Of a DNA stretch of 64,000 nt, positions 33,484 through 43,131 are shown in pieces. Numbering within the stretch: the first letter of the stretch is position 1; each line of letters begins with the position of its first letter. The stretch spans positions 6,014,001-6,078,000 of the forward strand of contig CM056874.1 of assembly GCA_029876055.1 (NCBI GenBank), read 5' to 3'. Under the pieces are notes generated by a model, which saw only the letters and a list, made by a program, of their open reading frames with translations, made no database searches and was not told the DNA's origin. The translations under genes and the position numbers were made by a program. Source of the DNA: Madurella fahalii (lineage: Eukaryota > Ascomycota > Sordariomycetes > Sordariales).

Positions 33484-34756
33484 ATGTCGCCGCTCTTCCC
33501 TAGCTTTGATACGCTGCAGCAAACCTTTGGCAGCCGGTACCCGCGAGGCGGGCCGCAAACAAAGCCCAATGCGAGCAGCCCTACGCCTTATCAGGCTCGC
33601 CTCGAGCTGTACCCCGCTTACTCGATCATCGACGATGCGAAGGACAAGACCAAGAAGCTGAGCGCAGAAGCCCAAAAAGAGTTTGATGCAGCAGCTCAGA
33701 AGGCCAAGGCAACGGTCAAGGCGGATTCGGGGAAGCTGGAGTTGTATTCGGGCAGATACTATGCCGCTGCTACGATAGGCGGCCTGATGGCCTGTGTACG
33801 TTGCTGTGGGCAGCAATGACAACACGCTAGAGGCTGACCATGCACAGGGCTTGACACACGCGGCTGTCACTCCGCTCGATCTCGTCAAGACGCGCCGCCA
33901 AGTCGACTCCAAACTGTACAAGAGCAACTTCCAGGCGTGGGGCCACATCTACCGCGGCGAAGGCGTCCGGGGTATCTTCACAGGCTGGGGTCCGACTCTC
34001 CTTGGCTACTCGGCCCAGGGAGCCTTCAAGTACGGGTGGTATGAGTACTTCAAGAAGACATACTCGGACCTGGCCGGCCCCGAGGCGGCTTACAAGTACA
34101 AGACCGGTGTGTACCTGGCTGCTTCAGCCTCCGCCGAGTTCCTGGCCGACATTGCGCTCTGCCCGTTTGAGGCGGTCAAGGTGCGCATGCAGGGAACGAT
34201 CCCGGCACAGTACAAGGGGACATTCGACGGCTTCAGCAAGATCACGGCCGCCGAGGGCATCGGGGGCCTGTACAAGGGCCTCTACCCGCTGTGGGGTCGA
34301 CAGATCCCGTACACGATGATGAAGTTTGCCTCGTTCGAGACCATCGTCGAGATGATCTACGACCGCCTTCCTGGGAGCAAGAATGACTACAGCAAGGCTG
34401 CGCAGACGGGCGTCTCATTTGTCGGTGGTTATCTGGCGGGTATCCTCTGCGCTATCGTTTCGCACCCTGCCGACGTCATGGTCAGCAAGCTCAACGCGTA
34501 TCGCAAGCCTGGAGAGGCGTTCGGGACGGTGACCTCGAGGATATACAAGGACATCGGCTTTTCTGGTCTCTGGAATGGTCTACCGGTCAGAATTATCATG
34601 ATTGGTACCTTGACTGGACTGCAGTGGATGATCTATGTGAGTTGCCCTGGCTTTACCATGGTTAAGACTGAGATTGACGCTTTGCAGGACTACTTCAAGA
34701 TGTTCATGGGCTTCCCCACGACGGGCGGTACCCCGCCTCCCGAGAAGAAGGAATAG
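33484..34756 (+). CDS. MIR1: mitochondrial phosphate carrier
   Basis: Three exons, 33484-33795, 33848-34636 and 34688-34756, give 389 residues. Three carrier repeats show signatures TPLDLVKTRRQ (about 112), CPFEAVKVRMQ (208) and HPADVMVSKLN (309), with GGLMACGLTHAAVTPLD and RIIMIGTLTGLQWMIYDYFK matching the phosphate carrier (SLC25A3/Mir1) rather than the ADP/ATP carrier. The N-terminus of about 90 residues before repeat 1 is longer than in yeast Mir1; it has a Pro/Ser stretch and a lysine-rich helix (AKDKTKKLSAEAQKEFDAAA). It imports phosphate with protons into the matrix for ATP synthesis. The last exon codes only 22 residues. Confidence 0.93.
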
Positions 34757-35806
34757 ATGATGGATGGGATGGGTGTTGTTGGAAGTTTGGACTTGGTCTC
34801 CAGCCGATGTGTTGGTTGGCGAACTCTTGTCGAAGTGTACTATATACCGGGTGTTTTTCTGGGTCATTTGTTTCCAAGTAAAATGAAAATGGCGATGCTT
34901 GTTCCACTTTTGGTGCATCTCAGGATGGAGATGGCATGGGGTGGCGGCGCAATTACGTACTGTAGCCCACACCAATATGGCGGAGGCGCTCAGCCCTAGC
35001 CATACGCGTATTCAACCCCTGTAAAGCCTAAGCACTGTGGAGCGACGGGCGCACCGGGCCTGCGCGTCCAGTCCACGCATCGGATGGGCTTTTTCATGCA
35101 GAGAAAACGGTGCAAGAGGCCTTGAGCGGGACCATGGAGCAAGGCTTAGCCCACGAATATCCATGCTTCCGGCCGGATGCATCTTCGAGTGATCAGGGGT
35201 TGTACTTCAGCACTGGAATTCTGTGCCGAAGTACCCCGTATCCTGACAGTCGTCATTGGTCCAGCATCGACCCCTGGAATTTCCATAGAATGACGATGCC
35301 GCCGGACAGGCGTTCAAAAGCCCGTCTCCGTTTGACCTGGCTATTGACTTGGACATATTATTTCATGTCCCGGGTGTCACCTTTTCATTCATCGGCTTGC
35401 TACGGTACCTAGCTTACCGACAAAGGCCCCATCGCCCATGCTACCACCAAGTTTGGGGAACCTCGATGCATCCTCCTACCTGACTCTTAGCAGTGTCCTG
35501 ATTGCTCTCTCGTCGCTACCCAAGGCACCTAACTTCCGTGCTGAATCCGGGATGGAGCAAGACTAACGTCACTTACGGTTACCTACCATAACCAACGATA
35601 TTGTAATTATTCGACATCCGCAGTGCTGTCTCGTCGCCTTGCCAACCAAGCATCTGTCATGAAGTGTCGCACTTGAGATATCGCCACCTTACTGACGTGT
35701 CTCTGGCTTCGCACTACGGCCGTTTTAAGTCTCTGCTTTGAAGCTCAACTGAGGTGCAAGCCCTCGCACGGTCCGGAATCGACCTAGAGACTCCAACACC
35801 ATCACC
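34757..35806. other. spacer MIR1 / glycosyltransferase
   Basis: 1.05 kb with no recognised coding exon. It should hold the MIR1 3' UTR and the promoter of the next gene. Confidence 0.5.
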
Positions 35807-38800
35807 ATGACAGAGGGTGCTCTGCCCACGAGGCTAAACGCAGTCCCAATAGCCGAGGAACTCGACGCGGCAGACGATATCCCGCCGCCTGCCTACGGCG
35901 AGCATCATGATCAGCTGCAGCTCTCCCAGGCCGGTTTCGCGGCCGATGCGGCTGTTACCGGTGAGCAAGACCCAGGAAACCCCCCTTTCCCCTTATTCAC
36001 CCGCTCGAACTACTCACTATTTCTTAGCCGACGGCCGTGTAAATATCAATATCAGCGAAAAGAATCGGCGTCTATCTGAGCTATTAGCCCCAACCTTAAA
36101 GAGACAGCTCCGCGCCGGTGCCCAACTCCCCTCGGAACCCCTGCCACCTGCATACATCCCTCCCAGCCTAGGGGGTCAACCTGGTCAGACACCGCCGCCC
36201 CGTTTGAACGTGGTGATCCAGATTGTCGGGTCGCGAGGTGACGTTCAGCCTTTCGTTGCCCTCGGCCAAGTCCTCCGCGATACCTATGGACACCGCGTGC
36301 GCCTGGCGACCCATGTCACGTTCAAGTCCTTCGTTGAAGAAAATGGGCTCGAGTTCTTCAACATTGGGGGTGACCCGGCCGAGCTGATGGCTTTCATGGT
36401 CAAGAACCCAGGATTGATGCCTGGTCTAGATACCATCAAGAGCGGCGAGATCAAGAAGCGCCGCCAAGGCATCGAGGAAATCCTCATGGGTTGCTGGCGG
36501 TCTTGTATCGAGGCTGGGGATGGTATGGGGATTCCCCCGCCGCCGCGCAGGGCAGACGAGATGCTGGATGAGCAGTCCGTGCTACCTATAGATCCAGGGA
36601 ATCGGCCTTTTGTTGCAGACGCCATTATCGCGAACCCGCCCAGCTTTGCACACATCCACATTGCCGAGAAGCTTGGGATTCCGCTGCACATGATGTTCAC
36701 GTAAGTTCACGCTTGTTATGTAAAACGCCAGTGCCAAACTGACAGGAACAGGATGCCCTGGACGCCAACTAGGGCGTTCCCTCATCCGTTGGCCGATGTC
36801 ACGTCAACAAATATCGACGCCGTCATGACCAGCTACATTTCGTACGCTCTGGTAGAGATGATGACTTGGCAGGGATTGGGTGATATGATCAACCGATTCC
36901 GAACAAGCATTCTTGATCTTGATCCTATCTCGTTGCTGTGGGCGCCCGGGTTACTCACCCGACTGCGGATCCCCACGACGTATTGTTGGTCGCCGGCGCT
37001 GACACCGAAACCAGCCGATTGGGCAAACGAAATCACCGTAGCCGGTTTCTACTTCCTCAATCTCGAATCTGCATATACCCCCGAGCCGGACCTCGCCGCA
37101 TTTCTCCAGGCAGGACCACCGCCAATCTACATCGGTTTCGGATCCATCGTCGTTGACGATCCAGACGCGCTCACCCGTACCATCTTTCAGGCTATCGCAA
37201 TGACAGGTGTGAGAGCCTTGGTGTCTAAAGGTTGGGGCGGAATAGGAGGCGACGCAATCGGCGTCCCCGACGGCGTATTCATGCTCGGCAACTGTCCCCA
37301 TGACTGGCTATTCAAGCGCGTCTCTGCCGTAGTCCACCACGGCGGGGCGGGTACTACCGCTGCAGGGGTCAAGGCTGGAAGGCCAACCGTTGTGGTTCCT
37401 TTCTTCGGTGACCAGATATTCTGGGGCACAATGATCGCAAAAGCAGGAGCCGGGCCGGCCCCTATTCCGCACAAGAAGCTGACAGCCGAGAACCTGGCGG
37501 CCGCTATTACGGAAGCGCTCAGACCTGAGACGAAAGCACGAGCTCAAGAATTGGGTGAGAAGATTAGAGAGGAGAAAGGCGCCGACGTCGGGGGCAAGAG
37601 TTTCCATCAGTTTTTGAATGCTGATAATATGAGGTGCTGGTTGGCCCCGAGTCGGGTCGCCGTCTGGCGCGTGAGGAGAACGAAGGTCAGGTTGAGTGCA
37701 CTAGCAGCCGCAGTGTTGGTGAAGGAAGGCCGGCTGAAATACTCTGACCTGAAACTGTAAGGTTCCCCAGTGGCATTACCCAGAGCTGCCCCTAACATCT
37801 CTCACAGATATCGCCCGGTCGAATACAACACCGAAGATCAGCCATGGGACCCCATCTCTGCCGTTGTGTCGGCCTTGGTGGGCGACTTCAGCCATCTCAC
37901 CATGGCGCTGGCGGATTTCCCGCGAGAAATTTTCAAGGGCGCCCAGACGAAGAAAGGCAAAGCTAACGATTCCACTCCAACACCACTGCCGAGAGACGGC
38001 ATCGCAAACCCTTCAACCGCATCTCTCCTCACAAACACCTCCGGAGGGGCAATGTCGAGCGTGGATTCCCTCGCCGCCAGCACCACCTCCTCGGTCGAAA
38101 CTCTCCCCTCCACTCTCTCCCCACAACAGACCCAACACCAACAACAATCCTCAACCAGCACCGCCAACCCCGTTCCCCCGCCCGCACCGAAATCACCCCT
38201 CCCTCGCGACCGCTCCCCCTCCTCCAACCCAGTCAACCTCGATCTGGCCCTCGCCACAGGCAAAGGGGCCCTGCGCATCGTCAGCGCAGGCATGAAGACG
38301 CCGTCCAACTTCTGCCTGGGCCTGGCGCGCGGCTTCCGCAACGCGCCCAAGCTGTACAACGACGAGACGGTGCGGCCCTCGGAAAAAGTCACCGGCCTCG
38401 CCAGCGGCGTCAAGGTCGCCGGCAAGGAGTTCGGCCTGGGCTTGTACGACGGGCTCTCCGGCCTGGTGACGCACCCTTGGAAGGGCGCGGAGCGGGAAGG
38501 CGGGCGCGGCCTGCTGAAGGGGTTCGGGAAGGGCATCGGCGGGGTGGTGCTCAAGCCCGCGGCTGGGTTCTGGGGGGTGCCCGGGTACCTGATGCAGGGG
38601 GTGCGGGTGGAGATGAGGGGGTGGTTGGCGGGCGACAAGGCGGGCCAGCGGAGATGGGTGGTCACCGAGAGGATCAGGCAAGGGCTGGGTGATTATGAGG
38701 TCGCTACTGAAGGGGAGAGGAGGGACGTGCTTGCGCGGTGGGGGGAGAGGGAGGGCGGAGAGGAGTTGAAGGGATTTTGGGGGTGGAAGAAAACCGGGGA

Positions 38801-39755
38801 GGAGGCGGAGGCGGAGGGCCCGTTGAGGGCGAAGTGGCTTCGCGGAAAGGATGGGCTCACTGCTGTTGCTGCTGCTGCGGAGAGGAGGAAGAAGTCGAGG
38901 AGCACCGCTTCGGCTGTGTCCCTGGCTCCGCCGACTACTGCCAGCTCGGCCTCGTCGGATTCTAACTACTCGTTTGAGGGCGATGAGGCCCTGGAACGGG
39001 CGATCCGGGAGTCGGTGCAACAGACGTCGACCGGGGATTCGGAGGAGGACGCGAGGATTGAGGCGGCGGTGAGGGCGAGCGTTCAGGAGATGCAAAGGGC
39101 GGCTGAGCAGGGCCGTGGAAAAGCCGGGTGGCAGGCCATGATGGAGCCGGGTGCTCATCCGGAAGCGGCGCATCCGGATCAGAACCTGACGGATATCACG
39201 GATGAGGAGTATCAGGCGTTGATCGAGGAGGCGGTGCGGCTGAGTTTGCTGGAGCAGCAGCGGGAGCAGTGGGGTTCACATCATTCGCCTGCGGATGAAA
39301 AAGCTGGGCTGCCCGGATACCCAGGTTCAACGGCAACGGCAACGGAAACGGAAAGGAGGGAGTCGGCTCAGCCTGTCTTTGAACTTCCCGGAGATCTTCC
39401 AAGAGTCGCCACCACGGTGGCTAATGCTTCTCCCGAGCACGGAAGCGGTAGCGAAGAGGACGAAGAGGGGGAAGAGCGACAGTTGCGCCGCGCCTTGGAG
39501 GAATCGGAGCGAGAGCATCGAGGTCGTGAGGAGGAACTACAGCGCCAGAGGACCGAAGAGGAGATTGTGCTGGAATATGTCAAGCGGCAGAGCCTGGCCG
39601 AGGAAGAATATCGGCGGGCTGCTGGAAAAAGAAAAGGGAAGGGTGCCGCGACAGGGGAAAGCGTACCAGATGAGGACGAAGATGAGGACCTGAGGCGGGC
39701 GGTGGAGGAGAGTTTGAAGATGAGTGGGAGAGGTGGAGGGCCGTCAAGGTCTTGA
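35807..39755 (+). CDS. sterol-glucosyltransferase-like protein with Vps13-like and UIM-like C-terminal half
   Basis: Four exons, 35807-35960, 36028-36700, 36752-37756 and 37808-39755, give 1259 residues. Residues 111-330 are the N-terminal lobe of a GT1 UDP-glycosyltransferase (LNVVIQIVGSRGDVQPFVAL). The C-terminal lobe carries PPPIYIGFGSIVVDDP and HHGGAGTTAAGVKAGRP near 472, the donor-sugar site seen in Atg26-type sterol glucosyltransferases. The GRAM and PH domains of Atg26 are absent. Residues about 772-877 (MKTPSNFCLGLARGFRN, LYDGLSGLVTHPWKGAEREG, LLKGFGKGIGGVVLKPAAG) resemble the C-terminal region of Vps13/Atg2 proteins. From 1002 to the end, five or six short acidic helices fit the ubiquitin-interacting motif (ALERAIRESV, LIEEAVRLSLLEQQ, LRRALEESERE, LRRAVEESLKMS). 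Activity is by family; the later domains are my reading. It is tail to tail with the SnoaL-like gene. Confidence 0.82.
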
Positions 39756-39947
39756 TCAATCCATTCTCCTTGAGTGTGCTCGATGAGTAAACGAAACGTT
39801 TGATGCAGAGCCAGATTTGGCCACATTTCATTGTATGCTTAGCGGAGAATACCCTCGTGAATTTGTCATATTTTAGGTATTGATTTCTTTTGCAAAAGCA
39901 ATCTCCGACATAAGTCTTCTCAATGGGCCGGTATCTGCGGGCATATA

Positions 39948-40667
39948 TCACTGCATAGACTTCTTCGCGCGATCAAACACACTTGCATCCCCACTATCCC
40001 ACTTTTTAACAACCTTGTACTTTGTGATGCGCCAGGGGTTAAGGCCCTGGTTCTCAAGCGCGATATCCCGTTTGACTTCGGCTACCAGGAGGCCCTGTCA
40101 CATTCGTCAAAATATTGTCCTTCTCAGACACAGAACGGACAGACGTGGCATACCCCGTTTATCGTCAGCGGCGAGGCGGTTTCGTCTAGCCCAACCATGG
40201 CGCCGTTTGCTTCGGCGAGCACGTTCACCTTTTCCGGGCGTGTTGCACCAGGCGCGGGCTGCGGGAGGTCGGCGATGATACACCTTGGCTGGGATGAGTA
40301 TAGTCTACTTGTAGGGGAATCATGATCATAGGGTGAGCTATAGGCTTACGAGGTGACGTGTTGTGTCGACGCAAAACCCTTCATGATGACGTCAATCTTG
40401 TCAACCCACTCGGAACGCGGGATAACGAACGGCTCTCCGCCGAGAATCGAGGTGTAGTCTACATGGATCTCGTCGGCGTAGACCTCGTTAGTGAGGCCTT
40501 CCAGGTTACAGGTGTCGTAGTATAGGGGCTGTTTGGTTGTCAGCCCCCAGCCCGTGAATTCAAATGTAAGGGGTCTGGATCGGGACGTTTAGTACCACTT
40601 TGGAAATGACATCGTGGATGTTGGCTCGGTCGAGGAGATACTGGAGCGTGTCGTAGACTGGAGCCAT
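39948..40667 (-). CDS. SnoaL-like (NTF2-fold) protein
   Basis: Four short exons on the minus strand, 40667-40596, 40528-40350, 40283-40154 and 40094-39948, join in phase to 175 residues. The product starts MAPVYDTLQYLLDRANIHDVISKV, then PLYYDTCNLEGLTNEVYADEI, SILGGEPFVIPRSEWVDKIDV, FASTQHVTSCIIADLPQPAPG, GGLLVAEVKRDIALENQ and LNPWRITKYKVVKKWDSGD, ending DRAKKSMQ. The helix-rich start, Y-x-D..D-Y-T-S strand and closing W-R-I-T-K-Y-K-V sheet fit the SnoaL-like/NTF2 fold, a barrel used by polyketide cyclases, isomerases and many small fungal proteins. Introns are 67, 66 and 59 bp. The exon 3 acceptor (CCAAG) was chosen to hold frame. It is divergent from an EasG-like reductase with 358 bp between starts. 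Catalysis unknown. Confidence 0.8.
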
Positions 40668-41025
40668 TCTTGCTCTCCTCCACAAACCAGGCGGCTATCT
40701 GCACACAGTGAATTCAGATACGGTCAGAACCCAACTTTCCAGCTTTCATGGTTGGACGGTCTCTTTTAAAACTATTTGGGATGGATCCGAGTTGCCCAGC
40801 CGGACATAACCCCCCGGAGACTGCCGGAGTTACGCATATGACATAAGTACAAGTACCCGACCTAATGGCACAGCTTATGGCAGCATCTGATTAGTCTGTT
40901 AGCCCTGCACGTCAGCAAAGCTGCGAGCTGCAGGCTTCAACCCTTGTAGCTCCAATGAGTTCATAAACTCGTTTCCTACCAAACTATCCTACACTTCACT
41001 CCAGGAACTCAAAGCTCACCAGTAC
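40668..41025. promoter_or_regulatory. bidirectional promoter SnoaL-like / EasG-like
   Basis: 358 bp between two divergent start codons, so the two genes could be co-regulated. No specific operator was recognised. Confidence 0.6.
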
Positions 41026-42012
41026 ATGGCTAACATGGCATCCACCATTCTCATCTTAGGCGGCACTGGCAAGGTGGGCAGCCGCATTGCGCACCAGCTC
41101 TCATCCCGGCAAATCCCCATCCTGGTCGCCTCGCGACGGGGCACAAGCGATCACGGGGTCCCGGTAGTCTTTGACTGGCACGACCGCGAGACATGGGAGA
41201 AGCCGTTTACCGCTGCCACGGCGTCGATTAGCGCGATCTATCTGATTGCACCGCCATCGATGGACGCTGACAAGGTCATGAACGAATTTATCGATTTTGC
41301 ACGCGAACGGGGTGTGCGCCGCTTCGTGCTGCAGAGTGCCTCATCGGTTGAGGCGGGCGGACCGGCGATGGGAAAGGTCCATGCCTACCTGCGGGAGCTG
41401 GGGCAGCGGGGGGAGGTGGACTGGGCTGTGTTGAGGCCTACTTGGTTCCAAGGTGTTTCCCACTGTCGGTAAAGAACGGCGTGTTGCGACGAGGCTAACG
41501 GTTCGCATAGAAAACTTTGCTGAGCAGCCATTTTACGCCGATGCCATCAAGGAGGAGAGCAAGGTCTACTCGGCCACGGGCGACGGCAAGATTCCGTTTG
41601 TGTCGTCCGACGACATTGCTGCTGTTGCCGTGTGCGCCCTGACGAACCCGGACCCGCCCAATACCGAATATCTCGTCCTAGGACCCGAGTTGCTCGCGTA
41701 CAGCGATGTAAGTTACCTGTGCCCCAAAACCCCATAGGGAGCCATGTTGACGCCTTCTCTCAGATCGCAGAAATACTCACCCAAGTTCTGGGGAGGACGA
41801 TCGTGCACGTTGACCTCACGGCCGCAGAGTTAGAGGAGCGTCACCAAAAGTTTGGGCTCCCCAAGGAGTATGCAACGATGCTGAGCGCCATGGACACGTC
41901 CATAAAGTTTGGCGCTGAGAACCGGACAAACGATGTTGTCCTGGCATTGACTGGGGCGGCCCCCAAAATGTTCAAGGCATATGCCGAGAATGCCAAAGAT
42001 GTGTGGCTGTGA
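41026..42012 (+). CDS. NmrA/EasG-like NAD(P)-binding reductase
   Basis: Three exons, 41026-41452, 41511-41707 and 41764-42012, give 290 residues. The start MANMASTILILGGTGKVGSRIA carries the GGTGKxG dinucleotide motif; VVFDWHDRETWEKPF, AIYLIAPPSMD, FVLQSASSVEAGG and WAVLRPTWFQENFAEQPF follow. These blocks and the length match the EasG/festuclavine-dehydrogenase branch of the NmrA-like family, first known from ergot alkaloid synthesis but common in fungi lacking that pathway. No other ergot gene is visible here, so an alkaloid role is not implied. An ATG three codons downstream is an equal start candidate. It shares its promoter with the SnoaL-like gene. Confidence 0.82.
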
Positions 42013-43131
42013 TCGGAAGTGTTTTGAAGGATTTGCAGATAGACTGTGTTCTTGTAGTATAGGCATTATTTGTGCCCGAAGTAGTCGGAACGAAGGTGTT
42101 TCTATCGTCGTGTTGTTACCCTCAACATTTGCGCCCGGCCGCTAGCGATGCGACCGGCTTACATGATGCCATTGTGATGCTCACCTGAGCGCTAGCATGA
42201 AGTACTACCTTTACGCTAGGTGATCGTGATACTCGCAGCTTAGAAAGAATGAGCTAGCTTGGCTAGAGTTGATTTTAGCCCTCGCACTCATTCAATAACA
42301 CTCCCACATCAAGAAATCCAGATTCAAACACCAACTCTCAACCTCCTACCGTGAGCACTTAGGGAATGGAGTGCCTCGCTACCGGCAAGCGCCCCGAGCT
42401 TGGCACGCTACCTACTGGACCCCCCTGTCCGCTCTTTAAAACCGTCTATCTCCGGTCCTAACAATGTTTTGCCCCTGGATCTGGTTTAGGTAATGCTTAA
42501 CTCCGATCTCAGGGGCTCGATGTCGGGAAGCACCGTGCAAGGGCCTCAGATTGTATTCGTCACAGACTCCTAACATCATCGGTTATCCAAAACTTTCTGT
42601 CTGACCTTTTGTCTTTGATACACGCACAATACCGAAAAGAATCTATCCGTGCTTTTTGCCCATTGGTCTTTGGTTAGAGTGTAAACCCATGAATCCTTGT
42701 TGTCGCATTAACGAAGTTAGGGGCAGGATCGACATACCCCACATGACATCATCGGTTCCTGAATCTCACAGGGTCCAGTTACGAAGAGACGACAAAACAT
42801 GAGATGGTCTGGTTGGATAGATAGTTGGATTTCATCAGATTGTCTTACCTTTGTTTTCATACCAGTCTCACCACTGCCTTGATTACACAAAGCCATTGAT
42901 GCCTTTCTTTCTCGAATTGCGCCTTGAGAGCCAACGTTGACTTACACGCACCAACAACCCTGAGGATACTTACCATCTTTTAACTCGGTGCCTCTATGGC
43001 CGTCTTCCATGACCATCACACGTATCTTTCCCACAGTCCTGCTTATTCCAATCAACGCCTTAAACAACAACAGCAGCGTTGTTTTCTTTCTCGTTTTCTG
43101 TTTTGTCCGGTTTTGCTTCCGACAGTCCAAG
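42013..43131. other. spacer EasG-like / PAF-AH-like
   Basis: 1.1 kb with no recognised gene. The last 120 bases stay open in frame with the next gene and could code an N-terminal extension. Confidence 0.5.

Noticed and set aside
38193..39173. 326-codon minus ORF within the glycosyltransferase gene
   Set aside because: It is a shadow of the Gly/Glu-rich coding strand: Arg/Pro/Leu-rich and without a motif.
41026..42012. Ergot alkaloid cluster
   Set aside because: Only an EasG-like reductase is present. No prenyltransferase, methyltransferase or other ergot enzyme is seen, and the family is widespread.
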